A stretch of DNA of 64,000 nt, from contig QJPP01000662.1 of assembly GCA_003996215.1 (NCBI GenBank), positions 62,001 through 126,000 on the forward strand, in the 5' to 3' direction. Origin of the DNA: Jaltomata sinuosa (Eukaryota; Streptophyta; Magnoliopsida; Solanales; Solanaceae). This document shows positions 44,555 to 54,452 of the stretch, one piece after another (position 1 is the stretch's first letter; each line of letters opens with the position of its first letter). The translations under genes and the position numbers were made by a program. The notes beneath the pieces are model-generated. The model ran no database searches, was not told where the DNA came from, and saw only the letters and a list, made by a program, of their open reading frames with translations.

Positions 44555-45856
44555 ATGGCTAGTCAAGCGATGTTTATCAACCTTGTCAATAGTGAAATCA
44601 AGAATAAGAATTTGGGGTCACGCCAAAGTAATGTCACTGTATTTGAAGCGAGTATGGAAAGAATGGAAAAGAGAATTGAGAGAATTAGAGAGTTGATGTT
44701 TGATCTTTGGGGCTCAACAGATATTCCACCAAGTTTTCCTAAACCAATGTCAGAAATTCAATTTGTTGCTCCCGTCTACACTGTAGAATCTCCAATACTG
44801 ACAATTTCTTCTATACGTGTACGTGATGTACAAGGCTCTTCGAGTCTGCATTCACTTGCACTACAAAAAGCACTCGATGGGTTGACAGAAATGGGTATAC
44901 AGAAAGAAAGAGAAGGAAAAGTTTCTTACTATCATGCGAGGTCCACACAACATCCAGAGATGAGTAAGTCGGTCAAGCCAGGGGAAGAAGACAAGAATAG
45001 AAAAAGAAACTTGAATTTTTCATTGTACGACGGATCTGGAGATCCTCACTCCCACTTGAAAGCATACCATGATGAGCTTGAAATTATTGGGCAAGGTAAT
45101 GATCTCAAGATAAAGCTTTTTGTTAGATCATTAACAGGTCCAGCTTTGATTTGGTACGCAGAAAAGGATGTGAGCAAATGGATATGTTGGGACAATTTAG
45201 TTATGGACTTCGTCGAGCAGTTTGATAAGAAGCTAAAGAGAAAATTTGTAGAAGAGATTGTAATGCATGATAGAGTTGGTTTGGTTGAGACACAATCCAA
45301 GGATAAAGGAAAGAATGTCATCGACGAGAAAGCAAGACTTCCAAAACCCAAAATAAAACACTTTCGAGTCATACCTCTCTTAGATGAGCCGACTTCGCTC
45401 ACTTTTGAGATGTTGAGGTCAAGTGGAATGTTGCAACCTAAGTTTGTTGGTTCAGATTACCCTTCAAGTTCTTTCTTTGACCCAAGTAAGCATTGTGCTT
45501 TTCATTCTGGTATTCCAGGCCATGACTTAGATGAATGCCGCCAATTGAAGGGAGAAATACAAAATTTGACAAACAATGGAAAGATAGTGAAAAGGCCTCG
45601 CCCTCAATTGATATGGTATCCATCTCCAGAAATTATTCCAACACCAAATTACAGTCAAGCATGTTATCCTCAATTCACCACAAGATCTCATCCTCAAACT
45701 GTTTGGCATCCACCTCCATCCATTGCTCCAACATCAAACTACATTCCGGTGTCTTATCCACAGTTTATCACAACTTATCCTTATGGCCAGACAACTAAAT
45801 CAAGGGGTCAAGGTAAAGAAAAGAAAGTCAAGGGAGGAATGCAGCATCTCAACTGA
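44555..45856 (+). CDS. gag: E2 gag 1, Ogre-type gag with shortened core
   Basis: The ATG at 44555 (MASQAMFINLVNSEIK) begins 433 codons without interruption. An N-terminal charged stretch (SMERMEKRIERIRELM) looks helical or coiled-coil. The capsid core starts LNFSLYDGSGDPHSHLKAYH and has VRSLTGPALIWYAEKD, then jumps after DFVEQFDKKLKRKF to the C-terminal part. About 100 residues present in gag 2 and in E1 gag are therefore missing. A zinc-finger-like CAFHSGIPGHDLDEC is near residue 320, followed by a Pro/Tyr-rich tail with repeated YPQF and WHPPPSI-type words. Gag would package RNA into particles. The open frame is the best preserved in the window. A recurrent 65-bp motif follows at 46007. Confidence 0.82.
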   Translation: MASQAMFINLVNSEIKNKNLGSRQSNVTVFEASMERMEKRIERIRELMFDLWGSTDIPPSFPKPMSEIQFVAPVYTVESPILTISSIRVRDVQGSSSLHSLALQKALDGLTEMGIQKEREGKVSYYHARSTQHPEMSKSVKPGEEDKNRKRNLNFSLYDGSGDPHSHLKAYHDELEIIGQGNDLKIKLFVRSLTGPALIWYAEKDVSKWICWDNLVMDFVEQFDKKLKRKFVEEIVMHDRVGLVETQSKDKGKNVIDEKARLPKPKIKHFRVIPLLDEPTSLTFEMLRSSGMLQPKFVGSDYPSSSFFDPSKHCAFHSGIPGHDLDECRQLKGEIQNLTNNGKIVKRPRPQLIWYPSPEIIPTPNYSQACYPQFTTRSHPQTVWHPPPSIAPTSNYIPVSYPQFITTYPYGQTTKSRGQGKEKKVKGGMQHLN

Positions 45857-46542
45857 GGTTATTACTTTGAATGGAGACTCAGTGAAGTTGGCAACAAGGC
45901 ACTTGAAGAAGAGGCGTGATTAATAAAGACATCATCTCATAATTTGCAGACTATCATTTTCATATGTTTTATCTATCTAGCTTTTGTTTAATTTCCTTTG
46001 TAATATGAACTATGGTTGACCTGATTTACCTATATGAGGGATACGTAGGTGCTCATTTAATGAGTTCGGTCTCATCATAATAAAAATTTCTTTTCCCCTT
46101 ATGTTATGATAGTTGATCTTTCAAAGTTGAAATTGGATTGATTGGCAAAATGATGTGAAGAAAGCTCTAGTGTTCAACATAAGTCGACCTTGTTCATCTT
46201 CTATAACTTTTCTATCTTTCAAATTTCACATTCGTCGAGTATCATGCCAATCGTTTGAAATCATAAATTCTATCACTATTGTATGTTTCGTGCATTAGAA
46301 GCTCAAACTCCGTGCTTAGATCACTCATTATGACCTAGTATTCATTCGTTATCCGACCTAGAACCTTTTACAAGTGTCTTTCACTAATATTTTATTACTA
46401 TCATTATCATTATTATCACTATTGTTATGGATATCTTGATTTTATTTGTGCTACATGTTAAGGTTGTATTTGATTTATTTTTGTTTAAAGGTTGTCTATC
46501 ATTTGAACATTGAATCGGCTGAGAATCTGCAATTTCACAAAT
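45857..46542 (+). other. Spacer between the two gag modules of E2
   Basis: This spacer is AT-rich and holds the recurrent motif at 46007-46071, which also follows gag 2. No open frame with protein features is seen. The repeated order gag-motif-spacer suggests an old tandem duplication of a gag module. Confidence 0.65.
46007..46071 (+). promoter_or_regulatory. Recurrent 3' motif after gag 1
   Basis: It starts GAACTATGGTTGACCTGATT, continues GAGGGATACGTAGG and closes GAGTTCGGTC. The outer GAACT/AGTTC can pair. Close relatives are 48017-48076 and, on the minus strand, 2427-2489. Confidence 0.6.
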
Positions 46543-47918
46543 ATGTCCAACCATTCTGATCCTCTTCTTAACACAAACTTTGCTTCTCACCCAACACAAA
46601 GTACTTTTTGACCACAACTCCTCATCCGATCCCACAACAGATATCTTTGGCACACACTAATTATGGCACTTTGCAAAATATGGCGATGCATGATGAAAAA
46701 TTATCTACGCTACACAAAAGATCTTGTGACTTGGAGAAGATTGTAGATGAAAAGTTACATTCCAAGAACGTTCCGAACCTAAAGTATGAGAACTTGTGTT
46801 TGCATCCGAATATTGAACTGCCGTCAGGATACATGATTCCAAAATTCAACATTTTTGAGGGACAAGGAGACCCAGTCAAGCATTTGAAAGATTTTTGTGG
46901 TAGATTAATTGGAATCGGACATGATGAAACTCTGTTAATGAGACTATTTATTCAGAGTTTGTCAGGAATAGCTTTTACATGGTACACCAAGCAAGACTTC
47001 AGTAAATGGTTTACATGGGAAGATATGGCTCGAGATTTTGTAGAGCAATATAAGTTCAACATCAAGATTGGTCCAATAATAACAAATTTGCTCGAAGTAA
47101 AGAAAATAATCCATGAATCTTTTGAGGAGTATGTAATACGATGGAGATTGGAAGCTTCTAGAATATGTCATTCACTGTCTGAAAAGGATTTGATTCAAAT
47201 CTTCATCCAATCACTGGATGGTATATTTTATAAGTCCTTGTTCTTCATGAGCTTTGATAATTTTGCCAGCCTAATTCGAATTGGAAAGGAATTGAAATAT
47301 GGAGTTCGGACAGGAAGAATTATTGACACTCCTGCGACATCAGAAAATCCTTGGGGTGAGAAGGAAGAAAAAGTCTCAACCACCTCACCTCAAACAATAG
47401 ACCATCAAGATGGCCAGCAAGCATATGTCGTGTTTGACTCCTATAACGTGCACCCCCAGCTTCATAACCCACCAGATTTTCAATACCTAGGTTCTTACCA
47501 ATATAATACCCAACGACCAACTTATCCAATACCATCCAATGCTCGTCAGTCAAAGGAGAGCAGATCCCGCACTCTTACCCCACTAACCGAACCTCTGATA
47601 AATATATTTCAAAGATTATGTGCTCAAGGAATCTTGAAACCTAAAAAAGGATGGGTTTCTAAATATCCACCTTCGAATTTTGATTCATTTAAAATGTGTG
47701 CATATCGTTCCAATATTCAAGGTCATGATATCGAGGAATGTCCAGCATTCAGGTATACGATTCAAGATTTAATTGAGAAAGAGAAGGTTATAGTGCAACA
47801 AGGGCCACTAAGCAACATCTATGACGTTACTACAGGTACAGTCATCATTCAAGGTGATCTAATAGAAATCGTCCCGAGACATTTGACAAGAAAGCGTAAA
47901 GTACATCAAAGGAATTGA
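46543..47918 (+). CDS. gag: E2 gag 2, Ogre-type gag, probably one frameshift near its start
   Basis: From the ATG at 46680 (MAMHDEKLSTLHK) 412 codons are open to the TGA at 47916. The frame is open back to 46608. A better start may be the ATG at 46543 (MSNHSDPLLNTNF), which runs in another frame into a TGA at 46609 just at a T5 run. One lost T there would explain the break. The protein has LCLHPNIELPSGYMIPKF, IQSLSGIAFTWYTKQD and the full capsid core, aligning along its length with E1 gag (8770-7921). A zinc-finger-like CAYRSNIQGHDIEEC, with its second zinc ligand changed, is near 47697. No protease follows. It would be the more complete of the two E2 gags. Confidence 0.82.
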
Positions 47919-48016
47919 GAAGGATAAGACCACCATAAGCAAAGTGCCATATCTCTCTATTCGTCCATCCCAATCAATAAATTTCCTATTTTTGTTTTTT
48001 CCCTATTTGTACTCAT

Positions 48017-48076
48017 GAACTACGTTTGACCTGACTTCCATTTGCATACATAGGCAGCTCATTATTGAGTTTGGTC
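48017..48076 (+). promoter_or_regulatory. Recurrent 3' motif after gag 2
   Basis: GAACTACGTTTGACCTGACT, then CATACATAGGCAGCTC and GAGTTTGGTC. It is the same arrangement as after gag 1 and after E1 integrase. Confidence 0.6.
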
Positions 48077-48300
48077 TCAATCTAATAAAAAAAAATCCTC
48101 CATACCTAAATCGTATCGACTTTTGACAAGACTCTCTATTCAATGAACCTAAGTTATTTTGGTTCATTTCATGACTTCAATAATGACAAACACGAATTCA
48201 AAGTCGAACCTCAATGTTCCAATATAAGACAATCACTTTATTTTGAACTGACAATTTTATTTGAGTGAAGCAAGAACATAAATCTCCATAAGTTAAAATA

Positions 48301-48333
48301 GGGGCAGAAATTTTGAGAGAACCTCAAAATTTC
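48301..48333 (+). other. GGGGCAG-linked stem-loop 1 of E2
   Basis: GGGGCA is followed by GAAATTTTGAG (48307-48317), a 5-nt loop and its exact complement CTCAAAATTTC (48323-48333). Confidence 0.65.
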
Positions 48334-48390
48334 ACAAATCAACAACATTTTGATTCACAAGAAAGTGAAACATACATTTTGTAATCTGAA

Positions 48391-48427
48391 CTGGGGCAGA
48401 AATTTTTGAGGGGTCCTCAAAAATTTC
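48391..48427 (+). other. GGGGCAG-linked stem-loop 2 of E2
   Basis: CTGGGGCA precedes a perfect 13-bp stem: GAAATTTTTGAGG at 48399-48411, loop 48412-48414, CCTCAAAAATTTC at 48415-48427. This is the counterpart of the E1 palindrome at 2153-2180. Confidence 0.72.
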
Positions 48428-48689
48428 ATCACAATGACGTACAAGACAACGACAATAAGCTAAAAACAAGCAAAGGTATGAATCAACCTTTATTTTAAAA
48501 CTAATAATTTCCTTTGAAATGCAGAAATAACATATACAAATGCAGAAACTGCTTCATAACGATCGAATAATCAGTATCAACAGAAGCACCCATTGCATCT
48601 CCAACATGAAAAGGAGCTAAGCCATTATATCTCCTCACCTTTGAGATTATATTTGTGCCCGAAGTTTATATTTGAATTGAGCTACCATT

Positions 48690-49090
48690 GGGCTCGTCAG
48701 CCCTAAAAATAGACATTTGGGCTCGTCCGTCCTAAAAATGAATATTTGGGCTCGTCTACCCTAAAAACGGACGATTGGGCCCATTCACCCTAAAATAAAT
48801 ATTGGGCTCGTCCGCCCTAAGAATGGACTATTGGGCTTGTCCGCCCTAAGAATGGATAATTGGGCTTGTCCTCCCTAAAAATGGACAGTTGAGCTCGTCC
48901 GCCCTAAAAATAAATAATTGGGCTCGTTCGCCCTAAAATGAATAATTGGGCTCGTTCGTCCTAGAAATGGACAATTGGGATTGTCTGCCCTAAGAATGGA
49001 CAGTTGGGTTCGTCCACCCTAAAAAGAGACAATTGGACTCGTCCGCCCTAAAAAGGACATTCGGGCTCGTCCGCCCTAAAATGGACATAT
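48690..49090 (+). repeat. 14-unit minisatellite of 27-29 bp in E2 3' UTR
   Basis: Units have the form GGGCTCGTCCGCCCTAAAAA followed by TGGACAATT. By my count there are 14 units, each with a few changes. The unit shows no relation to the E1 minisatellite although both arrays occupy the same place in the element. Confidence 0.9.
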
Positions 49091-49205
49091 CAAGGCTCTA
49101 AACCATTTTATGATGATCTCTGAGTATAACAAATCTATGTAGCATGTTTAAGTTTCGCAGGTATATATCACTAAATTGATCACATTTACGTTGAAGATTA
49201 AAACT

Positions 49206-49235
49206 GGGGCAGAATTTTTGAGGTCTCTCAAAAAT
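49206..49235 (+). other. GGGGCAG-linked stem-loop 3 of E2
   Basis: GGGGCAGA is followed by ATTTTTGAG (49214-49222), loop GTCT and CTCAAAAAT (49227-49235). Confidence 0.6.
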
Positions 49236-49591
49236 ACTGAGTTACAGGCACAACGTTAAAGATATGCTTTCTCATCTCATCTCGTTATTACTGTTATTTA
49301 TTACTATTACTTTTCATTGCATCAGTTAATACTTCTCTATATTTGTGAGTTGATTATTTTATCTAGTAATATTAGAAGATGCAGGTGACTAAGGCAAGAA
49401 ATAAATAGAATTTGTCATGTTCGTTTTTGAGATACACTTCTTCTTATCTTTCATCTAATTTGTATTCCTATATCGTCACATATTCACGTTTCATCCTTTC
49501 ATATCACTCTAATCTTTCCAACTCGTGCTATCCTCATTCAAGTTTCATATTTCTTGATTTTTCTTTAAGGATCTCATTCGTCCCTGAATCC

Positions 49592-49660
49592 AGAAATACA
49601 CACGGCCTGATTCTCATAAAATCTGAGATATGTAGGTGACTTAAAACTAAAGTCTCGGCC
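49592..49660 (+). promoter_or_regulatory. Recurrent motif near E2 polypurine tract
   Basis: Contains CACACGGCCTGATTCTC, GAGATATGTAGGTGACTT and AAAGTCTCGGCC. It is very similar to E1 429-361 (minus), including its distance to the polypurine tract. Confidence 0.6.
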
Positions 49661-49779
49661 ACATCATTTTCGTAACTCCTTTCTATTTTTTCTGACTGCA
49701 AAAGAATATCCTTCCAATCAGACAAAATTGGCTACTAGTCAACATTCCTTGCTCGCCAATTCATCCTTCATTCCCGAGC

Positions 49780-49793
49780 AAGGAAGGGGCAGT
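49780..49793 (+). other. E2 polypurine tract
   Basis: AAGGAAGGGGCAGT directly precedes the LTR start TGTTAACACCC, as in E1. Confidence 0.85.
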
Positions 49794-52283
49794 TGTTAAC
49801 ACCCAATTTTGACCTCCCTATACCTCTCTCGGGTTGTTATTTTACTAGTTATTATTATTTTTTAAAGCTTAATTTTCCTCGTGAATTGCTTCTATTTACT
49901 AAATTTTATCCTCGTCTTGACACTTTTTAAATTAGTATACAATTTATAAATATATAATTTGTTTCTTATTATTACTATTTTATTGTAAATTTTGTATAAT
50001 ATTACATGTCATTTATTTTACGTACAATATATATATATACGTAATTTATTTATAATTTTAATTAATATTCTTTTTTGTTTGATAATTATCATTTTTATCT
50101 ACTAAATTTTATATATGTAGTATTTTATTTATTAAATAGCAGCCCAAATTCAATTTCCCTCTCAAATTATTTAAATTTTAGCCAAATTCAATTGATGTCA
50201 ATTTGAGCCCAAATTGGACTGACCCAATTTGTGACCCATAACCCGACCCAATCCTTGATTTTAATCTCAGTCGTCTATCCTTTATGATCTAACGATCCAG
50301 ATTAATTCTAGGTTTATTTTCTTTTTAATTAGTATCACTCAAAAATTCTTAACCCTCATTCATTTCCCCACCAGCCGCTACCTTTTACACTCTCTCCCCC
50401 TTTTCTCTCCCTCCGCTCACCACTCTCTTTGCCATTGTCTGCCCCCGCTCCACCAATGCCGGTGAAGCGGCCAATAACTCCACCACAAAAAACCAGCCAC
50501 TGCCTTCACCCCCTCTCTCTCATCTTTCCCCTCATCTTCTCCTTTCTCCACCTCGGTTCTGACGAACCACCGACAAAACCCCATCGCCCACGCTCTGCCT
50601 CTACCACACGATAACCAGCGCTGCCCTCTATTTCTCTCTTTCTCTCCTTCCACCAGCGAACCCCACCAGTAAACGACCTCTCAACCCATCGCCTTTCTCC
50701 TCTTCCGCAAACCACTCACCCTTCATTCTCCCTTTCTCCAAAACTCTCTCCTCTTTCCCTTTTTCTCCATAAACACCACAAAAATCAGCAAGCCCCACCG
50801 CTGCCACCATCATCCTCAAACAAAAGTTAATGGCTCTACGAATGTATCACTGTGATAATGTTTGACAATTTTGAATTGGCTTCTGCATCAGGTCTCAAAT
50901 TACTACCGAACGCCCCAATTCTGATTTACGACAGTTTAAACCCATTTCCGGTATGTCCTTATGCTCAGTTTGGTGATGTGATTTTGAGAAATAGATTAAT
51001 GATCTAGGTTCAATTGGTTGATTCTTATTCTTCTGGATTGTATTATATCATATGCGGAAATTGTGATCTTTGTGAATTTCGATTTAGCCCTAGTAATTTG
51101 AGATGTCTGACTTGGTTGCCAATTTCTGCATTCATACTCTTTGCATTTGAATACATGCCCATAGAACGTAAGTATGAGCATTATGATGATCGTTTGTGTT
51201 CAATTCTAGAATTTTAAATCAGTCTTGATCAACTTTTCCCTTGAAAATGTGCTTGTGACAGCATTTTTATGGTTTAAATTATGGTAATTTGTAGTATCAT
51301 TTTATCTAAAAGCATGGGATAATTCTTGATACTTGTCTGTAGTAGTCTTAAATGATTATTTCCTCTCCTTTTTTGAGCCAAATTCATGGCAAAACTTATG
51401 TGATAGTTGTGGTAAGCTTGACATAATTTGCTCCTGAGTGATTTGGTTAATTGGCTTAAGAAAATCTTTTATGGTAAGTACTCTCTCATTTGCTCTTTTA
51501 ATTGATTGTGACAACTTTAATATTTGCTCATCTATGGTAAGGTTTGATCATCTTGCACTTAATTTATTCGTTTCTTTGGAAAGTAACCCTATGATTGATT
51601 TTCTTTCTTTTAACTTGGTATGGACAACCTTAGCACCCCTATAGTTATGGTAACTTTGATGTGATTTTCAGCCCTTAATCAATTTTACCCATCCGTTTTA
51701 AGAAAACGAATCTCCTTAATTGACTTTTTAATTGATTGCCTCCCTTTCCTTCTCAAAATTGATCTTTAATAGCCTTCATATGCTATTTCTTTTACTTTTA
51801 AAAATATCTTCTCACTTAATTAAATCCCTTCAATCTTGTTACAGTTTCTTACTTATTTATTTTTGGTAACTTTGACATGATTTTTGCACTGAATTGATTC
51901 CTATGATTGAGCACTCCACATCCCTTAACTGATATGTTCCTCTAATATATAAGTAACTCTTCTTTTTTCTATGGAGGATCTAGAATTCACATACTGAAAA
52001 ATCCCCACAACTTTCACGAACACTCATACATATGCACAAAAGAGAAAACTTATAGGGATAGAGTTTTCCCATGGGTTCTACTATCTGTTTTAACTCGCTC
52101 TCGCGCTCTCGCACAAGTTCTCCCTACTGCTCTCAATTATTTTAAGGAAAAAGTGTTTGAAGTTGTTGGATCACTGTTTGCTGTTATTTTTACTTTGTTT
52201 CTACTTGACTGGTTAGTCTCCTTTCGAAGTTTTCAATACTTATGTGGTAAATTGTTGTTGTTTCCATCTCATACCTTTGGTTT
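49794..52283 (+). repeat. E2 3' LTR, first part (before nested element C)
   Basis: Starts TGTTAACACCCAATTTTGACC and follows the 5' LTR to TCTCATACCTTTGGTTT, where element C begins. The equivalent 5' LTR position is about 40513. Its pyrimidine-rich island (50365-50825) has about 100 bp more than the 5' LTR copy, including CTCTCCTCTTTCCCTTTTTC. Confidence 0.87.
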
Positions 52284-52639
52284 TGTAATGATCGGGTCCA
52301 TCGTTACGGGTAGTCCAATCATGCTAAGTTTTAGATTTAGAAAACTCCAGGTTTGGAAGTTTGAAATTCTGGGCTAGGCTAGCCTCGGCCGGTTTTGGAG
52401 CGAGGTAGAGTCTAGGGAAATCCGGGTAAATATAGGTTTAGGTGTCTTAGATTGAGCTAGTTTTCCATGTAGCCAATACATAAAGGAGTCTGGGGGACTT
52501 TTCGGAATCGCATTTGGGTAAGTAGAACTCCCAGAATCGTGTTTGACGTGAAGGGGTTGTTTCAGGATGTCGGAGGAAACAGGTGTGTTGTGAAATCGCC
52601 AAAACTGGTAGATTTTTGGACATTCTGTCCGTGATGAGC

Positions 52640-52795
52640 GCGGTCATGCGCGATAGCAGCCACCGCTATAGCGGTAGAAATTACCGCTATAGCGGTGGTC
52701 AAAGGGCAGTCAACCTACTTAAGACAGCTATAGCGGCAGCCTACCGCTATAGCGGGACCGCTATAGCAGAGAGGGGACCGCTATAGTGGGCCGAC
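52640..52795 (+). repeat. CCGCTATAGCGG palindrome cluster, C 5' LTR
   Basis: ACCGCTATAGCGGT occurs as a perfect 14-bp palindrome at 52662-52675 and 52683-52696. ACCGCTATAG half-type copies follow near 52743, 52757 and 52777. This is the best preserved cluster of the four LTRs. Confidence 0.85.
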
Positions 52796-53527
52796 GGGAT
52801 TTTATTGCCGAAACAGCTCCCAAAACATTCAGTTTTTTCACAAGTTCATTTTGGGAGAAGGGCTAGGCGATTCCAGGCGTTTTTCTTTCTTTTTCTGTCA
52901 AACTTCTTCCCTAAGGTAAGGTTTTCATTCCCCAATCTTTGTATTATGTTTCCTATGTGGTAGAATTGCTAGAAGGGAATTTAGGGAGTGGTTAGAATAA
53001 CCTAGGGATGGTGGAAGGAAGGGGAAGGAAGGGGATTCCAAGCATGTGTGTTCTTGGGTATGGATTAAAGTACATTATTATGATCATAGGTTGTTTAATT
53101 CCCTGTTTTATTCGTAAAAAATGATAGAACTAGGAGAATTAACGGTGGAAAAGCTCGGAAAAAGGGTGGGATGATCATGGATGGCCTGGGGTTTAGGGAT
53201 TTGGTATAATCCGGGTAATGTACAGGCCTTGTGTGCTAACTATATGTACTGTGTGTTGTTTTTAGACCAAGAACGAGAGATGAATCCGGAACACGGGAAA
53301 TCTCGGGTCGAATAGAGCTTGGAATATTTCGAGGTAGGTGATGGCTTATGACTTTCTGTGAATGTGTATATTCGTGTACTCATGTCTAAGTGATTGTATG
53401 CATTACATTGCTTAGGGAAGTCATGTGAAATGTCTAGGTTCCTGTTTACAGTCTGTGATTGAACGGTGTTTACTTGTTGGTTTTACAAGTTGTGTGTGTT
53501 CATATTTTGACTGTGGTTGTTGACATT

Positions 53528-53642
53528 CGGTTGGCTCGGGTACCACGCCTGGTACGGGTATAACAAATGGTTGGAACGGGTACCATGCCTGGTACGGGTA
53601 TAACATTCAATTGGAACGGGTACCACGCCTGGTACGGGTATA
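53528..53642 (+). repeat. Three-unit GTACCA...TGGTAC minisatellite, C 5' LTR
   Basis: Three units with CGGGTACCACGCCTGGTACG or a one-base variant and the tail GGTATAACA. The 3' LTR has four units. Confidence 0.85.
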
Positions 53643-54238
53643 GAACTGTAAGAGATGAATTTCATGCTGGTACAAAGTAGGTAGAGACTTGTAGTCTAGG
53701 GCATGTATACTTGTTGCATGTTTTCCATATATTTACTTGAATATGTTGTACTGTGATATATGTTGTTTACTTGAAAACTGGCTGATGATCCTACCAGTAC
53801 ACAGTGGAGGTGTACTGATACTGCACTTTCTTGTCTTTGGTGAGTACATGAAATCTACCAGCGACTGAGACGCGACCTCGCATTTAGCACCGGTGATTCT
53901 GACTTACAAGGGTGAGCTGCTTGTTTTGAGTTACCTTGGGTTATTCTTAGAGTTTCAGTCCATTTGTTTCGGACTTAAACTATTTCATTTTATTTTTTGG
54001 GGTTGCATCTCCGTATTCTAGATATTTGGTATTGATGTTTGGTACAATGACTTTCAGTTCATAGGAGGAATTTTCCGCAGGATAATGATTATGATTAGTT
54101 TTTGAATTGTTTTGATTGCTAGTTTACTTTCTGTTATTGGTTATAGGTTGTTAGTCTAGACAAGTGTTGAACTCTATTGGTTCGCTCATCCGGGGGTTGG
54201 GTGGGTGCCACTCTCGAAGGGTTGGGTCATGACAAAGA

Positions 54239-54250
54239 TGGTATCAGAGC
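54239..54250 (+). other. Element C primer-binding site
   Basis: TGGTATCAGAGC, four bases (AAGA) after the LTR end; initiator tRNA-Met type. Confidence 0.9.
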
Positions 54251-54452
54251 CTAGGTTTGTTGATCTCTTTGTACCAGACAGGTCTAGTAGAGTCTTGCGA
54301 AATGGTGCGGAGACGTCCGTACTTTTCTTCGAGAGGCTATGGGGATTTAGGAAAAACTATCTCTTCCTTCTTTCTTTCGTGCTATAACTCGATTCCAATT
54401 GGTATCTGGTGATACAAATTGGTATCTAACCTCGTTCACTCTTCTGTCCGCA

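Larger units (their letters stand above)
47919..49779 (+). other. E2 3' untranslated region
   Basis: It holds the recurrent motif at 48017-48076 and 49592-49660, three GGGGCAG-linked stem-loops (48301-48333, 48391-48427, 49206-49235) and a 14-unit minisatellite (48690-49090). No coding region or pol remnant is seen. The layout mirrors E1 243-2562. Confidence 0.78.
52284..54234 (+). repeat. Element C 5' LTR (1,951 bp, internally deleted)
   Basis: It begins TGTAATGATCGGGTCCATCG and ends GGGTTGGGTCATGACA. It has palindrome and minisatellite blocks like the other family LTRs. Near 53641 it jumps from the minisatellite to TATAGAACTGTAAGAGATG, skipping about 300 bp that the 3' LTR has at about 60818-61120. 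Confidence 0.86.

Noticed and set aside
48690..49090. Regular repeats that might look like a CRISPR array
   Set aside because: Units are contiguous with no unique spacers, lie in a plant retrotransposon 3' UTR and have no cas genes nearby; this is a minisatellite.
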